From: a virus
Reading direction: 5' to 3' (one strand)
DNA length: 46,874 nucleotides
IMG/VR virus record: IMGVR_UViG_3300027631_000037
Location: 1-46,874 of that record
How positions within the stretch are numbered: position 1 is the stretch's first letter; each line of letters opens with the position of its first letter. The notes under the pieces are model-generated. The model saw nothing but the letters and a program-made list of their open reading frames with translations. It was not told the DNA's origin and did no database searches. Below are positions 10,901 through 19,800 of the stretch, one piece after another. Position numbers and translations under genes: made by a program.

Positions 10901-11766
10901 GTTCAACAGGTACGGCTGGTTCTTCTGGTTCTGCTGGTTCATCTGGTTCATCTGGAAGTAGTGGAGTAAATGGTACATTCTTTGGAAGTAGTGGAACAGC
11001 TGGTTCAACTGGAACTGCAGGAACATCGGGTACAAATGGTACAACAGGAACTGCTGGTTCATCCGGGTCATCTGCAACAAATGGTACATCGGGAAGTAGT
11101 GGAGTGAATGGTACATTCTTTGGAAGTAGTGGTTCGTCTGGAAGTGGAGGTTCGTCTGGTACATCAACACCTGGCATTACATCTGGAACGTCTGGCACAT
11201 CGGTACCTGGCATTACATCTGGAACTTCTGGCACGGGTGCTACTGCTGGTACATCTGGTGCATTATTACTTAGTGGAACAACTGATAATGGTTTATTAAC
11301 ATTAAACGGAACTCCACCAAACGCAACGGTAGAAAATAATTTAACTTTTGATGGTACTACACTAACATTAGCAGGAGCATTAAGCCAAACCGGTAATATA
11401 ACATTAACAGGTAATTTGGGAGCAAGTGGATTTATAAATTCAACGGTTTATAGAGAAACATTCAGTGATTTGGGAACTGGTGGTTCTTCTACATTGGATT
11501 TATCAACAGCAAATAACTTTAGAAGACAATTTAACGGAGCAGCAACACTTACATACACAAATGCACCAACATCTCCTATTGGATTTGGATTTACATTAAT
11601 TACCGTAAATGCCGGCGCATATTCAATAACATGGCCTGCATCGGTAGATTGGGTTGGTGGAACTGCACCAATATTAACATCATCTGGTACGGACGTTTTA
11701 GTATTCTATACTTACAATGGTGGAACTACATATTACGGATTTGTAACAGGTAAAAATTTAAGTTAA
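1951..11766 (+). CDS. Giant tail fibre 1 with Gly-X-Y tract and cupredoxin-like inserts
   Basis: A 3271-residue single frame. Residues ~1-1760 hold about 21 copies of a module built around SGS[VAI]TAS[VI]SP and GSG[EK]GLFNIP, the beta-rich repeat style of phage fibre shafts. Two cupredoxin-like inserts sit at residues ~530-610 and ~1100-1180; the second keeps His1117, Cys1163, His1166 and Met1169. Residues ~2130-3104 form an almost uninterrupted Gly-X-Y tract of Ser, Thr, Ala and Asp with virtually no proline, broken eight times by NGTFFG. The C-terminal ~165 residues are a beta-rich tip beginning TTDNGLLTLNG, a module also found after the Gly-X-Y tract of the second fibre. By position and architecture this is a long tail fibre or adhesin; receptor unknown. 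The repeats make this region prone to recombination and assembly error. Confidence 0.85.
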   Translation: MAISNLLTGRVRVVNPKNVTSDRYQFLDLSQAEPNLGVPNFSASLLTNPAIVVSDDQGNRGFARTISLDEISGSFSGSFQGNGSNLTNLPVAPFIASGSGTASFVDGNLNINTNTLIDGNLYVSETIFAEQLLVSYISSSIIYSSGSNKFGDEITDRQEFTGSVEIRDRIGANAITASSITASFTGSFFGDARDLFNLPQATRLASGSVTASVSPDIGFQVISVVSGSTFTGSLFVSGNVVIPSGSGFFSGSGEGLFNIPLSALNIDSLVSTRIASGSVTASIAPNTGLVVNTTITASMYSGSGRGLFDIPLNALSQEANRIASGSVTASVSPNNGFVVISQVSGSQFYGNVFVNSGSYFTGSGAGLSNIPRSAITEDSNRISSGSATASISPDFGLVVTSKSGSKFDSTLFVTGGYTDVSGSGDIISISAYGSIYLYTGSYSGSGRLLRDIPLDAIKDLDLSKIGSGSVTGSISPDYGFRVNTFSEISGSLIVSSSAVEIATSSLTTVFNVINIGISAWNVNGQGNPALDLVRGVDYTFNINASGHPFYLKITSSLGTGDQYSDGVANNGTDNGILTFTPPTGSPDRLYYVDPDHDTMIGTVILHDVLTRPSQIKFIGDTTITGSLFVKDRIEAREISASFSGSGKNLFDIPQSALSGDSARIASGSVTASVSPNTGFVVTSVDSGSIFSGSVYLSSGSFFSGSGEGLFNIPRTAFSGDTPRIASGSITASVSPDFGFKVEASEVGSQFTGSVNMSQSLTVGGVISGDGSGITNINLSNLSFEATRIASGSITASVSPNFGLKVESWNSGSQFTGSLFVSGGRGVEITSGSSFSGSGAKLFDIPLSALSDLDLSKIFSGSATASIAPNTGFVVNTFSTFQFPISASMFSGSGKGLFDIPFTSLTGDSPRIASGSATASISPNLGMVVNTRITASSFSGSGEGLFNIPQSALSSEVFRISSGSVTASVDPVYGFRVEAGVLGSEFSGSVEISGGLFVSGGNITALSGSTFSGSGEGLFNIPESALSFKLNRIGSGSVTASISPDYGFNVNTFSEISGSFIVSSSIREVATSSLNTIFNVTNNGSGEYVFSGAISGSNSTLTLVRGVEYTFNLSAPGHPFWIKTISGTGTDNAYNTGVVNNGDDNGVITFNPISGSPSQLYYNCQLHSSMAGIINLVNAITIPAEIKLIGDTTITGSLLIEGTVTSSMFSGSGKGLFDIPFSNITGDAFRIASGSVTASVSPEEGFKVISIESGSNFTGSLFVSGNITIPSGSGFFSGSGEGLFNIPESALSFSPNRIASGSVTASVSPAVGFIVESFESGSSFSGSILIDSSSFIFSEGTYLRNIPRSALTEDALISTEIKSGSVTASVSPDYGFDVKTGFSGSDFGSRFTGSIDVSGSVQAFSFVGDGSQLTNVVAAASPLIASGSATASVASGERFVVNTAKTGSQIGSEFTGSIDVSGSIKAFSFIGDGSQLANVFAQAAPFIASGSATASVASGNTFIVTTSATGSIIGTRITGSVDVSGSLRADDLTARGFVFGDGRFLTNVQAAAAPLIASGSATASVSSGKVFQVTTNAVSGGYYGSEFTGSVSISGSISSSRYDGDGGGLFNIPASALEDLQLDRIISGSGRAIVDPNKFDVNVPITASRYDGDGSGLFNIPANALEDLQLDRIKSGSVEAVISPNKGLEVNTKARISASLSVSGGLFVTGGNVNLASGSSFVGDGSGLTNINIANLSFETAILKSGSFTASISPNNGFVVNTSASIYGTTYSDKIITPEFTASGYAYSPLFTGSFLGTYNFQGNSAPAEDLDLLRYDSARGYFIPQPETSLTETVSFNNVSSLTVVHNLGIKYPMVQVYATGSEDQIIPGTIKSINDNTIQILFAGLTSGHVVIGSGGSLISGTIEGDRVIGNVLSASRADTARVADSVSGLDSASIGAILSASLNTGQFVLNSQTSSMAVFSAVSSSYALTASFALNAGGASGGTGDLDDYVLNSVTSSMTAGTASIAISASYALTASFVLGGALTADGFVKNEQTASMLVGTASLAFQAYTASYALFALNAENVDTASLLQAYQDSTIYANFVVTGSLGASGSIFVDNFYTSSASDLVVVWSPITKKVEARNVQEAAGTSGIDGTMGTSGSSGSSGSSGSSGSSGSSGSSGSSGTSGSDGSSGSSGSSGSSGSSGSSGSSGSSGTAGTSGTSGSDGSSGSSGSSGSSGSSGSSGSSGSSGSSGSSGTAGSSGTSGTSGSTGTAGTSGTTGSSGTSGTSGSSGTSGSSGTSGTSGSSGSGGTTGSSGTTGSSGTSGTSATSGTAGTSGSSGTAGSSGTTGSSGTTGSQGTSGTSGSSGTAGTSGSTGTNGTSGSSGTSGSSGTSGEDGTSGSSGTSGSSGIAGSSGTSGTSGTSGTSGLKGEDGTSGTSGEDGTSGTSGSSGSSGSTGSSGTTGSSGSSGSSGSSGTSGSSGSSGSSGSSGTTGSDGTSGSSGSSGSSGTAGTSGSSGSSGSSGTTGSDGTSGTAGSSGSGGSSGSSGSSGSSGSSGTTGSDGTSGTTGTSGTAGTAGSSGSSGTSGSDGSSGSSGTAGSSGTTGSEGTSGSSGSSGTAGTSGTSGSSGSSGSSGSSGTTGSEGTSGSSGSSGTSGTDGTSGSSGSSGSAGTSGSTGSTGTSGSSGSSGSDGSSGSNGSSGTDGSSGSAGSTGSAGSSGSSGSTGSTGTSGTSGSSGTDGSTGSAGTSGTDGTTGSAGSSGSSGSSGINGTFFGSSGTTGSAGSSGSTGTAGSSGTAGSSGSSGSSGLNGTFFGSSGTAGSSGSSGSTGTDGTSGSAGSSGSSGSGGSSGSSGLNGTFFGSSGSSGSSGSDGTSGTTGTSGSSGTAGSSGVNGTFFGTSGESGTSGSAGTSGVDATNGTSGTTGTSGSSGLNGTFFGSSGTSGSSGSSGSSGSAGSTGTDGTSGSAGSSGSTGSNGVNGTFFGTNGTSGSDGSSGSGGTSGTDGSTGTAGSSGSAGSSGSSGSSGVNGTFFGSSGTAGSTGTAGTSGTNGTTGTAGSSGSSATNGTSGSSGVNGTFFGSSGSSGSGGSSGTSTPGITSGTSGTSVPGITSGTSGTGATAGTSGALLLSGTTDNGLLTLNGTPPNATVENNLTFDGTTLTLAGALSQTGNITLTGNLGASGFINSTVYRETFSDLGTGGSSTLDLSTANNFRRQFNGAATLTYTNAPTSPIGFGFTLITVNAGAYSITWPASVDWVGGTAPILTSSGTDVLVFYTYNGGTTYYGFVTGKNLS
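2560..7225 (+). repeat. Degenerate protein-level repeat array in fibre 1
   Basis: About 21 imperfect copies of the sequence encoding [RK]I[AGS]SGS.TAS[VI]SP, usually followed by a GSG..LF[ND]IP segment and an FTGS or FSGS segment. Two cupredoxin-like domains interrupt the array. Copies differ at many silent and replacement sites, so this is an old array rather than a recent amplification. Confidence 0.8.
8338..11260 (+). repeat. Gly-X-Y low-complexity tract of fibre 1
   Basis: About 2.9 kb coding for Gly at every third residue, mainly GSS, GTS, GTT, GTA and GSD triplets. From about 10195 onward it is punctuated by eight copies of a sequence encoding NGTFFG, starting near 10195, 10315, 10453, 10564, 10684, 10822, 10969 and 11107. 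The tract is locally richer in G+C than its flanks, and its low stop-codon content creates long shadow reading frames on both strands. Confidence 0.9.
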
Positions 11767-11777
11767 TAATTATAGTT

Positions 11778-12680
11778 ATGGGAATAGCAAAAAGATTAGT
11801 AGAATCGGAATCATCGGTAGTGTTTCCTTTCGTATTTAAAATAACAACAACAGCAAGTAATACGGTATTTACTGTACCATTGGTTGATTCCAGTGGATTA
11901 ACACCGAATTTGACAATAAATTGGGGAGATACAACAGCATCTCCATTAATAACATCATCTACTTCATCGGATAGAATACACACATATGTAACAGCTGGTA
12001 CTTATACAATTACTATAAGTGGATTTATGCCAGGTTTTCGTGTGGATAATAGTTCAGCAATTAGAAATCTTATTACTGAATTAGTTCAATGGGGGATTGT
12101 TGGGTTAAGAACTATAAATTTTTATGGTTGTATAAATCTAACAGCAATACCGGGAAATGCTAGTTTAAGTGGGGTTGGTGGTTATACTGGATTAAGTGAA
12201 GTATCTAGCTTTGCATCATTTATGAGAAGTACTAGAATAACAGCAATTCCGGAAGATATATTTGATTATTCACCAAATGCAACAACATTTACCGATAGTT
12301 TTTCATCAGTACCAACTATAACAACTGTACCAACTGGATTATTTGATAATGTAACTTTAGCAACAACATTTGCATCTTGTTTTTTTGCATGTAGTGCATT
12401 AGCATCAGTACCTTTAACATTATTTGATAATTGTCCAAGTGTAGTAAACTTTTCATCAACTTTTAGAAATTGTAGAGCATTGGTAACTGTATTACAATTT
12501 ACAAATAATACAAATGTAAGTATTTTTAATAACTTATATAATATGAGTTCTACTACAAACGCATTAACAGGAACTGCTCCTGAATTGTGGAATAGAACTC
12601 CAACTCCATCCGGAACTGATGCATTTAATAATTGTGTAAATTTAACAAACTTCGCATCAATACCTGCAAACTTTAAATAA
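11778..12680 (+). CDS. PKD-like plus BspA-type leucine-rich repeat protein
   Basis: A 300-residue protein. Residues ~20-75 look like a PKD-type beta sandwich: INWGDTTAS followed by HTYVTAGTYTITISG matches the family's WGDG...H.Y...G.Y.V pattern. From ~residue 95 onward there are repeats with the spacing of BspA-type leucine-rich repeats (DUF285 family), for example TVPTGLFDN, SVPLTLFDNCPSVVNFSSTF and RNCRALVTV. Such repeats are common in surface adhesins of bacteria and protists. No signal peptide is present, so it is more likely a virion part than an exported protein. Its place directly after the giant fibre suggests an adhesin or fibre-tip accessory. That role is inferred from context. Confidence 0.7.
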   Translation: MGIAKRLVESESSVVFPFVFKITTTASNTVFTVPLVDSSGLTPNLTINWGDTTASPLITSSTSSDRIHTYVTAGTYTITISGFMPGFRVDNSSAIRNLITELVQWGIVGLRTINFYGCINLTAIPGNASLSGVGGYTGLSEVSSFASFMRSTRITAIPEDIFDYSPNATTFTDSFSSVPTITTVPTGLFDNVTLATTFASCFFACSALASVPLTLFDNCPSVVNFSSTFRNCRALVTVLQFTNNTNVSIFNNLYNMSSTTNALTGTAPELWNRTPTPSGTDAFNNCVNLTNFASIPANFK

Positions 12681-12681
12681 T

Positions 12682-13125
12682 ATGCATTTACGAATTATAG
12701 ATGAAACAATAAACTATCCTTATAGTATTCCTCAATTAAGAGCAGCGTTTCCAAATGTAAGCTTACCTAGCGAATTAACGGATGAATCTTTAATAGAGTG
12801 GGATATGCATGTAGTTGTACCAACTATTATGCCAAATGATTATACAAAAAATATTACCGAAGGAACTCCTGTTTTAACGGATGGTGTGTATTATCAAAAT
12901 TGGATTCAAACCGATGCATCTCAAAGTGAAATAGATTATAGATTAGAAAATCAATGGTTTATTATCAGAGAAACTAGAAATGAATTATTAGTAGAATGCG
13001 ATTGGACACAATTAGCAGATGTATCTACTGAAACAAAATCAATTTGGTCTGGATACAGACAATCTTTAAGAGATATTACATCTCAAACTAATCCATTTAG
13101 TATAACTTGGCCTGTGAAACCTTAA
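12682..13125 (+). CDS. Tail assembly chaperone-like protein
   Basis: 147 residues; its ATG follows the previous stop by one base, so the two are probably translationally coupled. Residues 99-113 read RNELLVECDWTQLAD, which matches the signature (RN.LL..CDWTQL.D) of the phage tail assembly chaperone family near the end of many fibre operons, and the protein ends WPVKP in keeping with that family. The N-terminal ~90 residues appear to be a separate small domain of unknown role. In related phages such proteins assist fibre folding or attachment; here that role is inferred from the motif and from the position between two giant fibre genes. Confidence 0.7.
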   Translation: MHLRIIDETINYPYSIPQLRAAFPNVSLPSELTDESLIEWDMHVVVPTIMPNDYTKNITEGTPVLTDGVYYQNWIQTDASQSEIDYRLENQWFIIRETRNELLVECDWTQLADVSTETKSIWSGYRQSLRDITSQTNPFSITWPVKP

Positions 13126-13139
13126 AAGGAAAATAGTTT

Positions 13140-13148
13140 ATATTTATA
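13140..13148 (+). promoter_or_regulatory. Late-promoter-like motif ATATTTATA
   Basis: Exact 9-mer, 28 bp before the ATG at 13177, in the 51-bp gap after the chaperone-like gene. Confidence 0.5.
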
Positions 13149-13176
13149 CACATAACACAAACGTATATAGATATAA

Positions 13177-13506
13177 ATGGTAATACATAGTCCAATATTT
13201 TCAGGTTCAATAATTCAAGATAAAAATTTTGGATATGCCAACCTTAGCGGGTCTTTTACGGGTTCAATTACAGGTTCATTTAGGGGAGAAATTGATGTAC
13301 AGCAAGCTACTTTTGAAAATCTAATAGTAACTAGAACTTTAAAATTGGGTTCTTTTACAAGTGATAATCAAAAAATAACAGGTTCAATATTAATTACTGG
13401 TTCTATGGTTAGTACTGGTTCTATAAACTTAACACAAGGAGCATTTTTACAAGATGGTGTAAACGTATTAGATACGGCATTAGCTTATTCAATTGCATTA
13501 GGATAA
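13177..13506 (+). CDS. Small fibre-like protein
   Basis: 109 residues with the same SGSFTGS, ITGSILITGS and STGSINLTQG beta-repeat style as the shafts of both giant fibres. It has no enzymatic motif and no signal peptide. It probably shares ancestry with the fibre shaft modules and may be a connector or minor fibre subunit. It lies just upstream of another small structural gene and the second giant fibre, and a late-promoter-like motif lies before it. Confidence 0.55.
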   Translation: MVIHSPIFSGSIIQDKNFGYANLSGSFTGSITGSFRGEIDVQQATFENLIVTRTLKLGSFTSDNQKITGSILITGSMVSTGSINLTQGAFLQDGVNVLDTALAYSIALG

Positions 13507-13518
13507 AATAAAATATAA

Positions 13519-13851
13519 ATGGCAAACGTATTCAGAAATAGTATAACGGGTTCAATAGGTACAACAGGCGTAACAACCTATCTAACACCCACAGCAACTA
13601 CTACAACGGTAATTGGACTTAATGTGGCAAATGTAGCAACACAAAACATATCAGTAAGTGTAATGGCTAGAGATAGTTCATTAAATAAAACTGTATATTT
13701 GGTTAAAGATGCTATAATTGTTCAAGGTAGTACTGCTGTTTTAATTGGTGGTGAGCAAAAAATTGTTTTGGAATCAAATGATTTTCTTTCAGTAACATCA
13801 TCGTTGGCTAGCTCGGCAGATGTAATTATTTCGGTATTGGAATTAACATAA
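13519..13851 (+). CDS. Small virion-associated protein
   Basis: 110 residues, starting 12 bp after the previous stop. The sequence is beta-rich with a conserved-looking core (TTTTVIGLNVAN, KTVYLVKDAIIVQGS, GGEQKIVLESNDFLSVTSS). I recognise this pattern from small proteins near the structural genes of marine T4-like phages, where the function is not established. It resembles a compact trimer-forming or decoration domain. It is assigned to the adhesion module by position only. Confidence 0.55.
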   Translation: MANVFRNSITGSIGTTGVTTYLTPTATTTTVIGLNVANVATQNISVSVMARDSSLNKTVYLVKDAIIVQGSTAVLIGGEQKIVLESNDFLSVTSSLASSADVIISVLELT

Positions 13852-13867
13852 TAAAAAGATATATTGA

Positions 13868-16800
13868 ATGGAGTTCAAAGGTAAAAGTCCTAACGGGTTA
13901 AATCAAAATAGTATTAATAGTGTATCACTTTTTGTAAGTGGTTCACCTATTTTAAATGCATCATCCGAATCTGTAAATGTTGTAGGAAACTTTACGGCAT
14001 CCGCTGTTCAATCAAATGTAATTGGTACATCAAATAGTTCACCATTACAAATAAAAGCAAATACACAAATAACTGGTTCAGTACATGTAACAACATTTGT
14101 ATCGGCATCAACTTTGTATGGAACTTTAGTAGGAGATGGTAGTGGAATAACAAATATCCCAGCATCATCAATCGGAGATATTGATAGAATAAAATCAGGT
14201 TCAGCTCAAGCAATTATATCACCAAATAAAGGATTTGAGATTAATACCAAAACTTCTGTGGCTGGTAATTTAGCAGTTACTGGTTCTGTGAATATAACAA
14301 CTAATTTAAATGTTGCTGGTAGAATAACATCAACTGAATTAGTTACTGAATTTATTTCATCTTCAATAATTTATACAACTGGTTCATCTAAATTTGGTGA
14401 CCAATTAACTGATAAGCAAGAATTTACTGGTAGTGTTGCTATAACGGGAAGTATTTTACTATCTGGTAGTTTGAAAGTTGGAAATTTTCCAAACGATTCA
14501 ACAACCGATGAAGTTTTAGTATATAATACTGTAACTGGTATAGTTGGTAGAAAATACGCAGCAGCATCATCAGGAACATCAGGAACATCTGGTACAACGG
14601 GTTCAGCTGGTACATCCGGTACAACGGGTTCATCGGGAACTTCTGGAACTTCAGGATCGTCTGGTAGTGGTGGTACATCTGGTTCATCAGGAACATCTGG
14701 TTCATCGGGAACTTCTGGTTCATCTGGAACTTCTGGAAGTAGTGGTACAACTGGTTCATCGGGAACAACCGGAAGTGATGGTACTAGTGGTAGTGGTGGT
14801 TCATCAGGAACATCAGGAACTTCTGGCTCATCTGGAAGTGGAGGTACAACAGGTACATCGGGCTCATCTGGCACTGATGGTTCAACTGGTACTGGTGGTA
14901 CTTCGGGAACTTCTGGTTCATCCGGAACTGCTGGAAGTAGTGGTACAACGGGTTCGAGTGGTACAACGGGTTCTGCTGGTACGTCTGGTGTAAGTGGTAC
15001 GAATGGAACATCTGGTTCATCGGGAACTTCTGGTACAAATGGTTCAACTGGTAGTGGTGGTACATCGGGACTTAGTGGAGCAGCAGCAACTGCTGGTACG
15101 TCTGGCTCTAGCGGTACATCTGGTAGTAGTGGTACATCCGGTACAACGGGTTCGGCTGGTACATCCGGTATAACTGGAGCTGGTGGAGGTAGTGGTTCAT
15201 CTGGAAGTGGAGGTACTTCAGGAACTTCTGGAAGTAGTGGTACGGCTGGTACATCGGGAACTTCTGGTAGTGGGGGTTCGGCTGGTACAACGGGTACAGC
15301 TGGTTCTTCAGGTACTATGGGTACATCTGGAAGTGGAGGTAGTACGGGTACATCTGGAAGTGGTGGAACAACAGGTACAAGCGGTAGTGGAGGTACAACA
15401 GGTACAAGTGGTAGTGGTGGAACGTCTGGCACAAGTGGTAGTGGTGGAACGTCTGGATTAAATGGTACGAATGGTACATCAGGATCGTCTGGGTTAACTG
15501 GAACGGCTGGAAGTAGTGGTACATCAGGAACATCTGGTACAACCGGAACGTCTGGGTCAGCTGGTACATCAGGTACTGCTGGTACGGCGGGAAGTAGTGG
15601 TACAACAGGAACGTCTGGTTCGGCTGGAACATCAGGTACGGCAGGTACTGCTGGAAGTAGTGGTACGACTGGAACGTCTGGGTCAGCTGGAACATCTGGT
15701 TCAGCTGGTAGTGCTGGAACATCGGGAACATCTGGTTCATCTGGAAGTGGAGGAACGGCTGGAACATCTGGGTCAGCTGGTACATCAGGTTCGGCTGGAA
15801 CTTCTGGAAGTGGAGGAACGGCAGGTACATCAGGAACGTCTGGCACATCAGGTTCTACGGGTACAGCTGGTAGTGGTGGCACATCAGGAACTTCTGGAAG
15901 TAGTGGTACATCAGGTTCATCGGGAACACGTGGTACAAGCGGTACTGGGGGTACATCGGGATTATTAGCATTAACTGGTACAACTGATAATGGTGTAATT
16001 ACATTAAACGGAAGTGCACCAAACGGAACTGTTGAATCAAATTTAACTTTTAATGGTAGTACATTGACAGTAACTGGAGATGCTACAATTAGTGGTAACT
16101 TAACTGTTAGTGGTACAACAACATATATTAATACAACAACTCTTAACGTAGGTGATAATATTATTACACTTAATGCAGATATTGGCGCAGCAACAACACC
16201 ATCTGAAAATGCTGGTATAGAAGTTAAGAGAGGTAATGCAGCAACAAAAACATTTTATTGGGAAGAAGCAAATGATAGATGGTATGCAGAAGATGGTCTT
16301 TATGTAGGTGGTAATGTGGTTCTTAGTGGCACGGTTGATACTGGGCAAGGAGCAACTGAAGTACATTTAATGAACCAAAATATTCGTACTACGGATGCAG
16401 TAACATTTGCTACGGTTGATACTGGGCAAGGAGCAAACGAATTATACGCAATGAACCAAAACGTAAGAACTACGGATGCGGTTACATTTACTACGGTTGA
16501 TACTGGACAAGGTGCTAATGAACTTTACGCAATGAACCAAAACGTAAGAACTACGGATGCGGTTACATTTGCTACGGTTGATACTGGACAAGGTGCAAAC
16601 GAATTGTACGCAATGAATCAGAATGTTCGCACAACTGATGCTGTTACATTTGCTACGGTAGATACTGGACAAGGAGCAACCGAAGTTCACTTAATGAATC
16701 AGAATTTAAGAACAATCGATTCTCCAACATTCGCAACATTAAATACGGGACAAGGTGCAAACGAATTGTACGCAATGGACCAAAATGTTCGTTCTACTGA

Positions 16801-19800
16801 TTCACCCACATTTGCAACGGTAAATACGGGACAAGGAGCAAATGAATTGTACGCAATGGACCAAAATGTTCGTACAACCGATTCGGTAACATTTGCAAAT
16901 GTAACTTCAAATTTAACTGGTACTGCTGATAGAGCTGAAGCAGTTGATTCAAACGATACTCGTGCTACCAATGATACTCCATCATCTAGAGGAGCTGGTG
17001 TTTATTTTGATTTTAAACAAAACTCCACAAACGGATTAAGTGATGGTGGTACATATAATGGCCAAATGACTTGGAGAAGTTATGGTGGTAGTACCGATTT
17101 AAGTGGAGGACAACCAATGCAAATAGGATACACCGCTAATGGTAATCTTTGGACTAGAATGGGTACTGGTGCTAGTACTTGGGATAGTTGGAAAAAAATA
17201 TTAAATGAAACTAATTTTACATCATACGCACTACCACTAACAGGAGGAACACTTACGGGATATTTGTATATAAGAAAAACAGACCCAACAATATTCTTTC
17301 AAGATACAGACCATCGTTCAGCAATGATTCATGTAAACTCTAATATATTTTATGTATTAAGAGGAAATGGAACGGATAGTACAACTTGGGCAACTTCAAA
17401 TGGATATTGGCCAATGGAGTTGTATTTGGAAAATAACGCAGCAACTTTTGGTGGTACTGGTACTTTTATTGGTAGTGTTACTGCGGATTCATTTATTGAT
17501 AGAAACGATACGGCATATTTTGTAAATCCAAGAAGTAATTCTAGATTAAGTGGACTTCGTTTAGATGGAGTGGATAATGAAGCATCTGGTACTGATGCGA
17601 TTCTTTGGATTAACAAACCAAATAACAATGACTGGGGCATGATTGTTACCGGTGATTTGGATTATGGTATTGATTTAAGAATGGCAGCAAGTTCAACTTA
17701 CGCTTTTAGAATTACAGGAGGTGGTTCGGAAAGATTTAGAGTGAATGGAGCAGGTTCGGCATACGCATCAAACTTATTCCAAGCACCATCTATAAACGCA
17801 ACATATTATAATGATGAAGGTGGTACTTTTGCATTTAGAATAGGTAGTGGTACTGGTAATACAAGACATATTAACTTAGGTAATAGTACATCAGACCCAT
17901 CGGCAGTTGGTTCATCTACTGGTATATCTTCTGGACAAAGAAGCGATGGCCAACCATATTATTTATTATATGTAAAATCTCCATATAATAATGGATATGC
18001 AACTTATACAAGATTATCTGTTGGGTGGCATACTGGTTTGGAATTAGGTGGTAATCAATCATATGGTGGTACTAGAATTATGAACGATTCGCCTGGTGTA
18101 TCAACTACGGAATTGATGAGTATTGGTGCAGGTGATTCACATGTTAGAATTACAAACAATTTATATGTACCAATTGTATATGATAGAGATAGTACTTCAT
18201 ATTGGACAAACCCTGCTGGAGATTCTCAATTTAGTAATATAGAACTTGATGGTGTTTTATGGTCTAGAAATCACTATGGTAGAATTTATTTAGGAGGTAA
18301 CTTACATATAGATTCATACTCACATAGTATTTATCACAATTATTATACAAACAATCCAATACGAAACTATGGACATAACTATTTTAATGGATATGACCAT
18401 TATGATGTTTCAATTGGATATGCATATAGTTCGTATAGAGCACCATATTTTTATGATGTATATGATACTGCATATTATATAAATGCAAATGATAGTTCTA
18501 GATTATGGTATTTGGGAATTGGATATGAATCTCCTGAAAAAAGATTACATGTTACAGGAGACCACGGTTCAACAGCTATTAGATTAACTCTACCAGCAGC
18601 TTACAATGGAACTGGTCAAAGAGTTAGTATGCAGTGGTGGATATCCGAACCAGGTAATACTTGGAATGGTGCAGGATTTGGATACAATGTTGATAATAAC
18701 TTAAATAGTGGTACAAATACATACTATTGGGGTAGACCAAATACTAACTACGGACAAGCATATATAAGATTCTCGGAAGGTGGTGATATGTATTTTTATA
18801 ATACGAATACATCTGGTACACGTGTTACTAATTTGGAAATGTATCCAAATAATACGGTATATGCAAATAACTACTTAACTGGCGGTAACTCATTAAGAGC
18901 ACCAATATTCTACGATAACCAAGATACCGCATATTATGCTGACCCTAATGGTACATCTCACTTTAGTTCAATGTATATTTACAACGTTTATTATAGAGGT
19001 GATGGTAACTACGGAGCAATTGGTACAAACACATATAGAGATACTGTAAACTCTGGATATGATTCTGACCCATTAGAGTTAGTTTATTATAGAGGATATC
19101 CGGGTGTTAGAATTGGACCTGGTGGTGGTAATCGTTCATTAACAGCTGGTGACATTTATTCAAACGCATGGTATAGACAAAATACTTCAAATGGTTTCTA
19201 TTGGGAGCCGTATGGTAGAGGGTTCTTCTCACCTGAAGGTGGTGGTAACTCGTATGGCCACGTCACAACTTATGGTGGTGGTAGAAACGGATGGTATGGC
19301 TGGGGTATAGCTAGTACGCATTGTTTAATGAGTACTACTGGTGATAACGTTGGTTTGCATGATAATAGATATAGCTGGATTTGGTATTGGGATGGTGGAG
19401 CATTTAACGTATATAGAGGATATACTTATTCAGTAGGTTCGATGAGAACTCCCATATTCTACGATTCAAATAATACGGGATATTATATTGATGGAGATAA
19501 TACCTCTAGTTTAAACGCATTACATACAAATAACCATTATATTAGAGGTGGTTATATGTTGTATTCAGACCCTGGTGGATGGACTGGTGAATATTATAAA
19601 ATCCAATGGCATAGTTCGCATATGTATTTCCAAAGACAACAATGGGGATACTTTATATTCAGAAATCCAAATGGTAGTGAAGGAGCTTATATAAATGATA
19701 ACAACCTTTGGTTAGCATATTTGGGATGGATGAGTAATAACGTAAATCAAAGTGTAAGAACCGATGGTTCACCTACATTTAATGAGGTTTATGCAAACGG

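Noticed and set aside
8961-11234. A 757-codon open frame on the minus strand (VPDEPDVPLLP type)
   Set aside because: It is the antisense of the Gly-X-Y tract, where codon bias leaves few stops. The product is low-complexity Pro/Glu/Asp sequence, with no start context, promoter or other minus-strand gene nearby.
14371-15882. A 503-codon open frame on the minus strand
   Set aside because: Same antisense shadow effect over the second Gly-X-Y tract.
8338-15960. Short repeated units that could suggest CRISPR or tandem non-coding repeats
   Set aside because: The repeats are in-frame coding triplets without conserved direct repeats and unique spacers of constant length.
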